A program made the position numbers and the translations under genes. The notes beneath the pieces are model-generated. The model worked only from the letters and a program-made list of their open reading frames with translations. It had not been told where the DNA came from and made no database searches. 64,000 nucleotides of DNA, from assembly GCA_017893485.1 (NCBI GenBank), contig CM030366.1, positions 45,878,283 through 45,942,282 on the forward strand, given 5' to 3'. The DNA comes from Hemerocallis citrina (Eukaryota; Streptophyta; Magnoliopsida; Asparagales; Asphodelaceae). How positions within the stretch are numbered: position 1 is the first letter of the stretch; each line of letters starts with the position of its first letter. Below, in pieces: positions 20,229 to 31,800 of this stretch.

Positions 20229-22972
20229 GTATCAAGTATCAAATCTCATGTATCATGTAGTCAAGTGTCAAATGGGCATGTATCAAGTTCAAGTGTCATG
20301 TATCAAGTCTTGTAGTTATTACTATCTAGGTAGCACTTCATGCATCCCGATTTTTACTACATGGTTGCTACAACAAACAGTTTCACTTTAGATTTTGTAG
20401 GGTACCATACAGGGCAGTGTACTCAGGGACAAGCTCCAAGTATCATGTAATCATGTATCATGTAAACAAGCTCCAAACCCAAATAAGCTCCAGTGTCATG
20501 TGTGTACGTGTGATGTATATCGTGTCAACCTCCACATGTAAACAAGCTCCAATAACCACTAGGTCCTTCCGAGTACATGTTTCTGCACTATCCACTACTA
20601 CATCTTTCCCTTAACCCCGGCTTGGTTATTTATTATTATTAGTGGTCCAACAAGCATGTAGGTGTGCAAAACATATCAAGAATAACAAGGCATAATCATG
20701 TAATAAGTTCAAGTGGCAAGATAAACATGTACGTGTGCAAGGTATCTCATAAAAGAATAAAATAAACAAATCTCAAGTTCAGGACAGCAAGACTATACTG
20801 TAGTAAAACAGTGATTCCCAGTGTTACAAACATGCAAATTAGAGTCCGTCAAAACATCTAGAAAATAGACTTCCAACCGAATCCATCTATTATAAATAAG
20901 TTATATATTAATTCACAAAAACGTAGCTCAAAACTGATTTGAATACAGAAAATAGGTTCAGCCAGAAATCAGGAAAACATATTCAAGAGCAGGAAAACAC
21001 ATGAAAACCATGTAAATAAATCCACGAAAAATCTGGGGTATTCCCCTATATGTCTAGCATCTAAATATAAAGTTTCATAATTTTCTGGTAAAATTAGATC
21101 AGTCATCAAAAATAAGAAAACATCAATAAACAGTAGTTTGGCAAATCTGGAATTCCCAACACTGCTGTACGAAAACTATAATATCTCGCAACCAGTGAAA
21201 CGAAATCCAATTCCACCAAAGGGATATAAAAATAGGTAAAATTTACTAACTTTCATATTTCACAAAAAAATTTTATACAATAAAAGGAATCAGGGTAAAA
21301 ATACAATTCTTTATAGAACATCGAGTAAAATACAACAAGTATAGTTTTCATAAACAAGCATGAAACAACACGTAAAACTCACCAATAAAATTCACTAAAA
21401 TTCTGGGTAATCTCTAACTAGATAAAGAAACACTGACCAATGTTTTGGATCAAAATAATATAGGTAGCATCAAAATCAAAATCATTGAGTCATCAAAATT
21501 ATCGAAAAACAAAATCTGGAAAAGATCGACACCTCTGTAGTAAAATAGTCATAACTCACTCATACGAAAACGAAATCAAGCAAGGTCAGAGGGGTTTGAA
21601 AATAGACGAAATTCTCTAAAACTCATGTTTTATACCGAAATTAAGATACTGACTTCAAGACAGTCCAAAACAGAAAACAAAACAGATCAGCAACAAAATA
21701 CAGATATTTCCCTTTAACAACAACTCAACATATATCATACAAAACTTGTTCAAAACACAACCAAACGTAAAATCGGGTCTACCATGTGTCTAAACATCAT
21801 GAATTAGGGTATCTAGAATGTCCACACCAAGAATATCACATGGGTCTCAACCAAATCACAAATTCTTACAAAAGTCTCACATACATGATCAAAATCAAGA
21901 ACGAGTAAAACCAAAGTTAATTCATGTCCATATTGTGTTGTGAGGCAACTATGGTCAAGTTTTCACAATAGAGACAAAATTCATCAAACATAACACAAAC
22001 AAGAGTCGTCTCTAGACTCAACTACACTATAGGTGGTATTTTTTGACTTGTATCAAACAAATGAATTAGAGTACAAGTTACTTGCCTTAACCGAAGATGA
22101 AGAACAACGAAAACCAAGAGTAAGGAGCAAAACCCACGAACGAAAATCTACGAATCAACGAATCCAAGCAACTTGAGCGAAAATCTCCACACGAACAAAA
22201 ATTTCAAAAGCGAGATGACAATAGTGGCTTGCGGCCACAAGAGAACACCACGAGAGAGACTAGGGATTATATGTGATGGTGTGAGGAGGTGCAAGAGGGT
22301 TGTATGGAGGTGTAGGAGGCCGGCCAAGGGAGAGAATCGGCCAAGAGGGTAAGAGGAGATGGGGGCTCGGGTTTGGGGGTGTTGCGGCGTTGGAGGCAGG
22401 CCGGAGGTGGGTGTCGACCTGGGTGTCAGGTTGGGGTCAGCTGAAGGTGGTGCAAGCAACGGGAGAGAGGGAGGCCGAGTGAAGGAGAGGGAAATTAGGG
22501 TTAGAGTTTGTGTGAGGGAGGGTGTATTTATATGGAGGGATTAGGGTTAATAATACAAGTTGGGTTGTGGGTTTAATTGGGTATTAGGAGTATTAATAGG
22601 TTATACCAATGGGTTGTCGATTTGGGTCAAATCAAATAGGAATACAAATAGGATTTTGGTTTAATTAGGCTTTGGTGAACAAATTGGGATAAAAATAATG
22701 GGATTGAAAAAGGATAACAACCAAACACCACCACAAGCACCCAAGAACAAAAATAAAATGAACAAGAACAAAATGAAAGAAAGAACAAAATACTAAAGAA
22801 CGAAACAAAAGAGACAACCAATCATACACAAAGAGCTCAAAATGAAATAAAACGAATATACATTGAAAACACATCCAATATACGGTTCAGAGAAGAAAAA
22901 AATACAAGAGAGAAAATACACCAAAATAAAAAATATACTCAAAAATACACAAAAATGAAAACAGGGCTTACA

Positions 22973-22986
22973 ATCCTACCTACCTA
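22973..22986 (-). other. Polypurine tract of the Tekay element
   Basis: On the minus strand AGGTAGGTAGGAT abuts the 3' LTR (TGTAAGCCC) and follows a TTCGAGAACGAAATTC block, the usual 3' end of gypsy pol. Confidence 0.7.
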
Positions 22987-23061
22987 ACAAGAAGAATTTC
23001 GTTCTCGAAATTCAAAAGAAGATACATAGGGTAATCCCAACAACCAAAAGAACAAAACAAA

Positions 23062-23448
23062 CTACTCAAACAAATTAGGAAACTTCTGCTGAATCTCCTC
23101 CTCCTCCAGCTCCCAAGTCGACTCACCAGGCGAGTGAGGATTCCAAGTAACACGAACCAACTTGATGATCTTGTTCTTAAGCACTTTCTCCTGCTGATCC
23201 ACAATAGCAACTGGCGGAATCTCACAAGTCAAATCCGTCCGAACGGTCAACTTAGAATAGTCGATCACGTGGCCCTCATCTCGGATATATCTCTTGAGTT
23301 GTGAGACATGGGAAACATCTTGTACTCCTGATAAAGCTGGCGGCAAAGCAAGACGATAGGCCACCTTGCCTACTCGCTCTAAAATCTCAAACGGTCCAAT
23401 AAACCTAGGGTTAAGCTTGCCGCCACCACCGAACCGAATGACACCGCA
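23062..23448 (-). pseudogene. Tekay integrase C-terminus and chromodomain
   Basis: On the minus strand a GKLNPRFIGPFEI block and VAYRLALPP...VSQLKRY (integrase C-terminal fold) are followed by a chromodomain at about 23065-23215: VDQQEKVLKNK, LVRVTWNPHSP, STWELEEE and PNLF, then stop. The chromodomain guides integration by binding histone tails. The aromatic/acidic pattern of this group-II-like chromodomain is kept. A TGA at about 23448 separates it from the integrase core. No intact start exists; it was part of the pol polyprotein. Confidence 0.93.
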
Positions 23449-24564
23449 TCACGATGATACCTTAAGGAAAACATGGTCACCAACACCAAACTCAAAAGCT
23501 TTCCAATGGACATCAGCCCATCGCTGCTGCCTGTCCTGAGCTGCCTGCAAGTGCTTCCTGATCTGAACTACAGCATCAACTATCATGGTGATCAACTCTG
23601 GACCCAACAACCTCCTCTCACCAATGTCATCCCAGCACACTGGTGATCTGCACTTCTGCCCATAGAGTGCCTCGAATGGAGCAGCTTTAATACTGGCTTG
23701 AAAGTTGTTATTGTACGAGAACTCCATGAGATGCAAATGATCCTCCCAAGACCCACTAAACTGAAGCATACAAGACCCCAACATGTCCTCAAGAATCTGA
23801 ATAGTCCGCTCTGACTGTCCATCATTCTGGGGATGAAAAGCTGTACTGTACTTTAATTTACTCTCCAAACTGTTCTGAAGACTCTCCAAGAACTGAGATC
23901 TGAATCTCGTATTCCTATCGGATACAATACTGGCTGGAACCCAATGAAGTCTAATTATCTCTTGCGTATACCTCTCAGCTAGGCTCTCAGTAGACTGACC
24001 GACGTGAAAAGAAATGAAGTGAGCACTCTTCGTCAACCGGTCGACAATCACCCAAATAGCATTATGACCCTTAGGACTCCTCGGCAAAGTGGTCACAAAA
24101 TCCATAGTGATATGTTCTCACTTCTACTCAGGGATAGGAAGTGGTTGAAGAAGTCCAGCGGTTCTTTGATGCTCTGCATTAACCTGCTGGCAGACCAAAC
24201 ACTGAGAAACAAACCGAGCCACAACCCTCTTCATACCATGCCACCAGAAATGAAGCTTCAAATCCCGATACATCTTAGTACCGCTAGGATGGATGGAATA
24301 CGAAGACTGATGAGCTTCTTCAAGCAACCTCTGACGAGCTTCACCCTTAGGGACACACAACTGGGAACCAAAATGAAGCGATCCATCAGAATGAAAAACC
24401 ATGTCTGTCCTGGACCCAGACTCAATCTTAGCTCGAAAACCCTGCAACTGCGCATCACCAGCGTGTGCCTCCTTAATCTGATCAACAAGAGACGACTGTA
24501 GCTGGAGTGCCAAACAACTCCGATCAGAACTTAGCAACAAAACCTCCAACTCTAACCTCCTCAT
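23449..24564 (-). pseudogene. Tekay integrase zinc finger and catalytic core
   Basis: The zinc finger (HQSSYSIHPSGTKMY...CLVCQQV, an H-x-H/C-x2-C type) is at 24170-24320. The core follows at 23449-24105: first Asp in IVDRLTKSAHF, second in VSDRNTRF, Glu in GQSERTIQILED. These residues are intact. A stop near 24115 (TGG-like codon changed) splits finger and core. This is the most intact enzymatic part of the element. Confidence 0.94.
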
Positions 24565-25187
24565 CTACTCAATGAAATCCCTCTGCTGAGTCAAGAACAT
24601 AACTGCCGGTCTCCTGCTCAAAGCATCAGGCACCAAGTTTACTTTACCAGGGTGGTATTGCAAATTGATGTCATAATCGGTCATAAGCTCCAACTAACGC
24701 CTTTGCCTCATGTTTAACTCTTTCTGGGTGAAGACGTACTTGAGACTTTTGTGGTCTGTAAAGATCTCCACTCGGTCTCTAAGTAAATAATGTATCCACA
24801 GCTTCAGAGCATGAATCACTGCCGCTAACTCTAAGTTATGAGTCGGATAGTTTTTCTTATGCGGCCTCAACTACCTCGATGCATATGCAGCAACTCGGCC
24901 CTTCTGCATCAAAACTGCTCCAAGACCCTTACCCGAAGCATCACAGTGAATTACAAATCCGTCTGAACCATCTGGAATAGTCAACACAGGCGCTGACATC
25001 AATCTGTTCTTCAACTCAACAAAAGCCTTATTGAACTCATCAGACCAACAAAACTTCTGATCCTTCCCAGTCAATTTAGTCAATGGTCCTGCTATCTTCG
25101 AAAAGTCTTGGATGAACTTCCGATAATAGTCAGCCAAACCAAGAAAACTCCTGACTTATGAAACTGACTTGGGAATAGGCCAATCCT
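24565..25187 (-). pseudogene. Tekay RNase H
   Basis: The connection and the start of RNase H are readable at 24871-25137 (FIQDFSKIAGPLTKL, then VIHCDASGKGLGAVLMQ with the first catalytic Asp). The rest to 24565 contains the [14 protein letters not shown] and W-R-H-Y-L-like blocks in several frames with stops (for example at 24869 and 24690). It degrades the RNA strand during reverse transcription in live elements. Confidence 0.88.
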
Positions 25188-25783
25188 TCACAGCCTCAAC
25201 CCTGGCCGAATCCACAGAAACACCATCGCCAGAAATAATGTGCCCCAAGAAAGACTAAAAACCCTGTCGAGCCAAAACTCGCACTTGCTGAGTTTTCCAT
25301 AGAGGTGATTCTCTCTCAAAGTCTGTAGAACCACTCTAAGATGCTCAGCATGATCTTTCGGATTTCGAGAATACACCAAAATATCATCAATGAAGACCAC
25401 CACAAATCTATCCAAGAACTGAGAGAAAACCTGATTCATAAGACTCATGAATACAGCCGGCGCGTTCGTGACTCCGAACGGCATCACAAGATACTCATAG
25501 TGTCCGTATCTAGTCCTGAAAGTAGTCTTTTGTGTATCTGTAGCCTTCACCTTGACTTGGTGATACCCAGGATGAAGATCCAACTTTGAGAAAATAGTAG
25601 CCCCTCCCAACTGATCAAACAAATCATCGATCCTGGGCAGCGGGTACCGATTCTTGACAGTAACTTTGTTCAGTTCTCGATAATCCATGCACAGTCGACG
25701 ACTACCATCCTTCTTGTCACAAAAAGGACCGGAGCACCCCAAGGCGAAATACTAGGTCTGATGAAACCCAAATCAAGCAACTG
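25188..25783 (-). pseudogene. Tekay reverse transcriptase
   Basis: The minus-strand frame 25742-25188 carries [40 protein letters not shown] (first Asp), YEYLVMPFG and the catalytic [10 protein letters not shown] (about 25375), followed by HLRVVL. The F-I-D-D centre is intact. A one-base slip near 25240 breaks the last strand (FLSWGTLF), and another near 25735 moves the N-terminal WGAP block out of frame. Confidence 0.95.
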
Positions 25784-26391
25784 CTAAATCTGCACCTTAA
25801 GCTCTGCTAGCTCAACCGGTGCCATCCTGTAGGGACTCTTCGATATCGGTGTTGTTCCAGGCTGAACATAAATACCGAATTCCACATCTCTATCAGGGGG
25901 TAAGCCAGGCAACTCATCTGGAAAAACATCCAAAAAATTCCGAACTACTAGAGGTGCAGCCTCACAGCCTGATTGCAATTCCATCACACAATCCACCTGT
26001 TCAACTGCAGTCTTTGCTCGGCCAAGGAAAGACTCCTCGGCATGGAACTCAAATTCTGCTCGATCTGGAATTCTGAAGACAACTTTCTTGGCACAGCAAT
26101 CAATAATGGCATGGGCTTCACCCAACCAATCCATACCGAGAATGACATTGAATCCTGAATTTCTAATTATAATCAGGTTGTCTTTGAAATCTGCGTCCCC
26201 AATAACAACGGGATATTGCCTGTACTCACAGAAACATATGACAACTCCACCACTTGTCACAATATTTCAAGTCTCTGACATGTTGCTGCATTCCAACTGA
26301 TGGCGAGCAACAAATCGAGATGAGACAAAAGAATGGGTTGCCCCAGAATCAAACAGAACATGAGCAGAAAAAGAGCACACAAGTACAACAC
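25784..26391 (-). pseudogene. Tekay protease and protease-RT linker
   Basis: The active site reads LFDSGATHSFVS at about 26330 (D-S-G-A intact). The flap/core follows in 26260-25784 (FNVILGMDWL at about 26125), then a DVFPDELPGLPP block (about 25905) and PYRMAPVELAELK leading into RT. A stop-like change near 26262 splits it. Upstream, the coding sequence is interrupted by the intron-like segment at 26392-26544. Confidence 0.93.
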
Positions 26392-26544
26392 CTAAGACAG
26401 AAAGCAAAAGAGACAAAGAAAAGAATGGTTGAATAGGGGTGAGGGAAAACAAATGCAGAAAGGACAAACGGAAAGAAATAAAACAAAGAAAAGAAGAAAA
26501 ACAAAGAGAAACAACAAATAATAAAACTATAAAACAAAAGATAC
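26392..26544 (-). other. Intron-like segment in Tekay gag-protease (153 nt)
   Basis: On the minus strand the segment begins GTATCTTTTG after ...TTGTAG and ends TTTCTGTCTTAG before GTGTTGTACTTG, a good plant donor and acceptor with a pyrimidine-rich interior. Skipping it joins the conserved GVVVG start of the protease region to LVCSFSAHVLFDSGATHS without loss. Kept in, it would add 51 codons of hydrophobic, Phe/Leu-rich sequence (no stop, because 153 is a multiple of three) just before the active site. I infer a spliceosomal intron or an inserted sequence; splicing is not shown. Confidence 0.7.
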
Positions 26545-27736
26545 CTACAACCACCCCCTCAGCTGACTCAGCATCTGCAACAGTCAGGTTGAAAGGCTGA
26601 CCTCTCCTCGAAACAGCGGTCCTCTGACTGATAATCTGATGCTGGGGAGGAAGCGGTGGCCTAACTGGACCACGAGCTGGAACTGTCGGCTAGACAGGAC
26701 CACGGACTGGAAGAGTCGCCTTCTGCTGTGGACAATCTCGTAAAGTGTGGTCAGGAGCACCACAAGCAAAACAGCGGCGATTGGCCTGCCTACAGTCCTT
26801 GCGCTCATGCCCGGCAAGTCGGCAAAAGTCGCAAAAACTACCTCTCTGGGAACCAGTAGAAGAGTAAGGAGCTGCTCTAACTGGATGGGCGGAAACAGGC
26901 CTCCGAATAGGCCCACCAGAAGGCCTAGCAATAGCAGCGGGAACAGTCCGCTGAGAAGAAGACGAACCACCACCTAGCCTGCTCCCGAGCTCGGGCTGCC
27001 TCAAGAGCCTCAGTGTAGGTATGCAAGCGAAGAGATACAAGATGCCTTTTGATATCCTGCTCAAGCCCATTTGTGAATCTACGAGTCCTATCCTCTTCGG
27101 TTGCCACAAGAACAGCAGCGAAGGGGCTAAGTCTAGTAAACTCAGCTGCATACTCATTCACTGACCTGGAACCCTGTTGCAAGGAAGTCCATGTTACAGC
27201 ATTGCATGAACAATTATGTAACAAAATTCAAAATAGAATAATGACTTAACCTATTTTATGGCCAGGAATTGCTGTTCTATCTCAACTCGAGTACTACTGG
27301 GGAAGAATTTATCCAAGAATCCCTGAGTGAAAGTAGCTCAAGCAATAGACCTCTCAAGTCGCTCAAACTCGGCCATACACCAGATATGGGCCAGATCCAC
27401 CAGCTAGATGGAAACCACGTCCACCCGATCAGCCTCGGCAACATGAGCCGCTAACAACAAGCGTTCAGTTCGGATCAACCACTGTTCAGCCTCCAAAGGC
27501 ATCTTAGTGCCGGAAAAATGGTCGGGATGCAGCCTCATAAAATCTGTAACTGTCCCTGGACGAGACGGAAGATTTGCCTACACAGGCACAACAGGAGGAG
27601 GAACCCGGGCAGCTTCAAGAGCAGTCATCACAAGATCACTGTGGTTTTGCTCCTGATTAATCAGCCGCTCAAGCACAGTAGTGACAGCCTCAATCGGATC
27701 AACCTGCGACTGAGAAGTAGAACCTCTGCGAGCCAT
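26545..27736 (-). pseudogene. Tekay gag (capsid and nucleocapsid), broken
   Basis: It starts at ATG 27734-27736 (MARRGSTSQSQ). The capsid part reads FMRLHPDHFSGT (about 27525), AEQWL, FLDKFFPSSTRVEIEQQFLAIK (27310-27255) and, after the intron-like gap, GSRSVNEYAAEFTRLSPFA (about 27170). Two CCHC knuckles lie at about 26840-26765 (CDFCRLAGHERKDC and CFACGAPDHTLRDC). A frame slip occurs near 26985 and substitutions create stops (for example near 27577 and 27340). It would form the particle and package RNA in a working element. Confidence 0.92.
27174..27250 (-). other. Intron-like segment in Tekay gag (77 nt)
   Basis: On the minus strand it begins GTTAAGTCATT after ...ATAAAATAG and ends CTTCCTTGCAACAG before GGTTCCAGG. 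Seventy-seven nucleotides is not a multiple of three, and stops follow if it is read through. Removing it joins the two halves of the conserved gag motif (FLAIK, then GSRSVNEYA) in frame; the codon left at the junction is TAG, one transition from the CAG (Gln) expected there. The boundary positions thus fit a former CAG|GT donor. Confidence 0.72.
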
Positions 27737-27887
27737 AGTCTACACCAAACCAAAACAATTAGCATCCAGAATCAGAGTTGGTATACATTCATTTATGTAT
27801 GCATGGTTGGTGAAATGTTGAGCAGATCCCAGTTCGAACCAAGCTTGTCTAATATATTAGGCAACTAATACATTAGCCAAACCTGGT

Positions 27888-27899
27888 GCTCTGATACCA
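27888..27899 (-). other. Primer-binding site of the Tekay element
   Basis: The plus strand reads GCTCTGATACCA, that is TGGTATCAGAGC on the minus strand, ten bases inside the right LTR. This fixes the orientation. Confidence 0.95.
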
Positions 27900-27909
27900 C
27901 TAAAAACCC

Positions 27910-30900
27910 TATCATGCCCCGCTTCCCAAAAAGAATACGAAATACGGATACGAGACAAAAGCTCAGCGAATAATTTTCATCATCCATAAACTGTTCAGGA
28001 ATCTTTACAATATTTCATAAGATAATCAGAGTCGGAAGCAAAAAGATACAACCAGGCATGCATAATTGAAACAAGATACCAACAGAAATTACTTGAAACC
28101 AAATATAATAATCTCAAATAATCAAATTCTGAACAAGTCAAATATTCTAGATCACATCGCCCAAATACAAGATAAAAATCCAAGTAATCAAGTACATTTT
28201 ATTCAAGTTCAAGCAACAATAATAATAAAAATCATAAAGCAGAAAATCCAGCCCTAATACATCATCTCGCTAATACCATCTGGCAGCCGACCATCCTGAT
28301 CTGCAATTAGTAAATTTGCAGGAGAAGGAAGAAGAAAAATAAGTACCAGTCAATTGCAAGTTACGGATCACTTATAATGTAGGATACAAGTACATGGAAT
28401 AGGTAAATCTATGTAACAAACCTAGTATGGTATAATCATGATTACAAGATATAATCATAGCATGGCAAGATGAGCAACTATAATAACATGTGTCAAGTGT
28501 CAAGTAAATAAGTGTCATGCATCAAATAACTAGTATCAAGAATCAAGTAATCATGTAGCATGTATCAAGTATCAAACCTCATGTATCATGTAGTCAAGTG
28601 TCAAGTGGGCATGTATCAGGTTCAAGTGTCATGTATCAAGTCTTGTAGTTATTACTATCTAGGTAGCACTTCATGCATCCCGATTTTTACTACATGGTTG
28701 CTACAACAAACAGTTTCAATTTAGATTTTGTAGGGTACCATACAGGACAGTGTACTCAGGGACAAGCTCCAAGTATCATGTAATCATGTATCATGTAAAC
28801 AAGCTCCAAACCCAAATAAGCTCCAGTGTTATGTGTGTACGTGTGATGTATATCGTATCAACCTCCACATGTAAACAAGCTCCAATAACCACTAGGTCCT
28901 TCCGAGTACATGTTTCTGCACTATCCACTACTACATCTTTCCCTTAACCCCGGCTTGGTTCTTTATTATTATTAGTGGTCCAACAAGCATGTAGGTGTGC
29001 AAAACATATTAAGAATAACAGGGCATAATCATGTAACAAGTTCAAGTGACAAGATAAACATGTACGTGTGCAAGGTATTTCATAAAAGAATAAAATAAAC
29101 AAATCTCAAGTTTAGGACAGCAAGACCATACTGTGGTAAAATAGTGATTCCCAGTATTACAAACATGCAAATCCGAGTCCATCAAAACGTCTAGAAAATA
29201 GACTCCCAACCGAATCCAGCTGCTATAAATAAGTCATATATTAATTCATAAAAACGTAGCTCAAAATTGGTTTAACTACAAAAAATAGGTTCAGCCAGAA
29301 ATCAGCAAAACGTATTCAAGAGCAGGAAAACAACATGAAATCCCAGTAAATAAATCCACAAAAAATCTGGGGTATTCCCCTATATGTCTAGTATCTAAAT
29401 ATAAAGTTTCATAATTTTTCAGTAAAATTAGATCAGTCATCAAAAATAAGAAAACATCAATAAACAGTAGTTTGGCAAATCTGGAATTCCCAACACTGCT
29501 GTACGAAAACAATAATATCTCGCAACCAGTGAAACGAAATCCAATTCCGCCAAAGGGATATAAAAATAGGTAAAATTTACTAACTTTCATATTTCACAAA
29601 CATTTTTCATACAGTAAAAAGAATCAGGATAAAAATATGATTCTTTACAGAACAGCGAGTAAAATACAGTAAGTATAGTTTTCATAAATAAGCATGAAAC
29701 AACACATAAAACTCACCAACAAAATCTACTAAAATTCTGGGTAATTCCTAACTAGATAAAGAAACACTGACCAAAGTTTTGGATCAAAATAATATAGGTA
29801 GCATCAGAATCAAAATCATCGAAAAATAAAATCTGGAAAAGATCGACACCTCTGTAGTAAAACAGTCATAACTCACTCATACGAAAATGAAATCAAGCAA
29901 GGTCAGAGGGGTTTGAAAATAGACAAAATTCTCTAAAACTAATGTTTTATACCAAAATTAAGATACTGACTTCAAGATAGTCTAAAACAGCAAACAAAAT
30001 AGATCAGCGACAAAATACAGATATTTTCCTTTAACAACAACTCAACATATATCATACAAAACTTGTTCAAAACACAACCAAACATGAAATTGGATCTACC
30101 AAGTGTCTAAACATCATGAATTAGGGTATCTAGCATGTCCACACCAAGAATATCACATGGGTCTCAACCAAATCACGAATTCTCAGAAAAGTCTCACATA
30201 CATGATCAAAATCAAGAACGGGTAAAACCTAAGTTAATTCATGTTCATATTGTGTCGTGAGGCAACTATGGTCAAGTTTTCACAATAGAGACAAAACCTA
30301 TCAAACATAACAAAAACAAGAGTCGTCTCTAGATCCAACTACACTATAGGTGGTATTTTTTGACTTGTATCGAACAAATGAATTGGAGTACAAGTTACTT
30401 GCCTTAACCGAAGATGAAAAACAACGAAAACCAAGAGTAAGGAGCAAAACCCACAAACGAAAATCTATGAATCAACGAATCCAAGTAACTTGAGCGAAAA
30501 TCTCCACACGAACAAAAATTTCAAAAGCAAGATGACAATAGTGGCTTGCGGCCACAAGAGAACACCATGAGAGAGACTAGGGATTATATATGGTGGTGTG
30601 AGGAGGTGTAAGAGAGTTGTATGGAGGTGTTGGAGGCCGGTCAAGGGAGAGATCGGCCAAGAGGGGAAGAGGAGATGGGGGCTTGGGTTTGGGGGTGTTG
30701 CGGCGTTGGAGGCAGGCCGGAGGTGGGTGTCGGTCTAGGTGTTGGGTTGGGGTCGGCTGAAGGTGGCGCAAGCAACGGGAGAAAGGGAGGTCGAGTGAGG
30801 GGGAGGGAATTTAGGGTTAGGGTTTGTGTGAGGGAGGGTGTATTTATATGGAGGGATTAGGGTTAATAATACAAGTTGGGTTGTGGGTTTAATTGGGTAT

Positions 30901-31290
30901 TAGGAGTATTAGTCGGTTATACCAATGGGTTATGGATTTTGGTCAAATCAAATAGGAATACAAATAGGATTTTGGTTTAATTAGGCTTTGGTGAACAAAT
31001 TGGGATAAAAATAATGGGATTGAAAAAGGATAACAACCAAACACCACCACTTGCACCCAAGAACAAAAATAAAAAGGACAAGAACAAAATGAAAGAAAGA
31101 ACAAAATACTAAAGAACGAAACAAAAGAGACAACCAAGCACACACAAAGAGTTCAAAATGAAATAAAACGAATATATATTGAAAACAACTCCAAAATACA
31201 ATTCAGAGAAGAAAAAAAATACAAGAGTGAAAATACACCAAAACGAAAAATACACTCAAAAATACACAAAAATGAAAAACAGGGATTACA
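27910..31290 (-). repeat. 5' LTR of the Tekay element (3381 bp)
   Basis: TATCATGCCCCGC (mutated TGTCACGCC) to ACAGGGATTACA on the plus strand. It aligns with the left LTR minus the TRIM, with many scattered differences, so the Tekay insertion is much older than the TRIM. The open frames inside (for example near 29291 and 30621) are copies of those in the other LTR and not coding. Confidence 0.93.
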
Positions 31291-31295
31291 AACTC

Positions 31296-31795
31296 AAAAG
31301 TGGGTTCACAGTCCAGCTAGAGTTGCTCCCACAACTCATTTAACTCAGTGAGTTCGGAGTCCAGCTAGAGCTGCTCGCACAACTCAATAACACAAATGTG
31401 GATTTGGATTCCAACTAGAGTTGCTCCTACAACTCATTAACACAAACGTGGATTCAGAGTCCAGCTAGATCTTAACTCAAATGTGGGTTCGAAGTCCAGC
31501 TAAAAATGCTCCCACAATTCATTAACTCAAAGGTGAGTTCAGAGTCCAGCTAGAGTTGCTCGCACAACTCGTTTACTCAGGTGGGTTCGGAGTCCAGCTA
31601 GATTCCCACAACTCATTTACTCATAGGTGGATTCGAAGTCCAGCTAGAGCTGCTCACACAATTCACTAATTCAAAGGTGGCTTCAAAGTCCAAATAGAGC
31701 TGCTCTCATAACTTGCTAATGCTCAAATAGCAAATTCGAAGTCCAATGCCTCCATAGGGATACCCCTACAAATTGTTAACTAAAAAACACTAAGT
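31296..31795 (+). repeat. Minisatellite tail of the Tat element, segment 3 (~50-bp units)
   Basis: About ten units built from GTGGGTTC(G/A)GAGTCCAGC, then TAGAGCTGCTC(C/G)CACAACTC and TTAACTCA. The unit is related to segment 2 (shared AACTCATTAACTCA and GAGTT) but has a different second half. It is split from segment 4 by the solo LTR at 31801. Confidence 0.9.
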
Positions 31796-31800
31796 TCGGA

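Larger units (their letters stand above)
18304..22972 (-). repeat. 3' LTR of the Tekay element, interrupted by a TRIM
   Basis: It runs from TGTCACGCCCCGC to ACAGGGCTTACA (plus-strand reading). Without the TRIM and its duplication it is about 3396 bp, against 3381 for the right LTR, and the two align throughout. It contains a CATGTA/CAAGTATCA-rich stretch (20235-20560) and a G-rich block at 22260-22500. Confidence 0.92.
18304..31290 (-). mobile_element. Tekay/Del-type chromovirus (Ty3/gypsy), full-length, minus strand
   Basis: Two long LTRs flank gag, protease, RT, RNase H, integrase and chromodomain in gypsy order on the minus strand. Perfect 5-bp duplications AACTC lie at 18299-18303 and 31291-31295. 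A tRNA-iMet primer site lies next to the right LTR. The chromodomain after integrase places it among chromoviruses, and the length and LTR size suggest Tekay/Del. The 12,987 bp include a 1268-bp TRIM in the left LTR. Premature stops in most domains, often explainable as CAG to TAG or TGG to TGA/TAG, make it defective. Confidence 0.93.

Noticed and set aside
20158..20614. Frames repeated at 20417 and 28750 as a possible conserved small protein
   Set aside because: The two identical 65-codon frames are equivalent positions in the two Tekay LTRs.
26267..26554. Membrane protein fused to the protease
   Set aside because: The hydrophobic stretch is the translation of the pyrimidine-rich 153-nt intron-like segment.
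22300..30860. Glycine-rich protein-like frames at 22300-22544 and 30621-30860
   Set aside because: They are homologous positions of the two Tekay LTRs, with frames not conserved between them.
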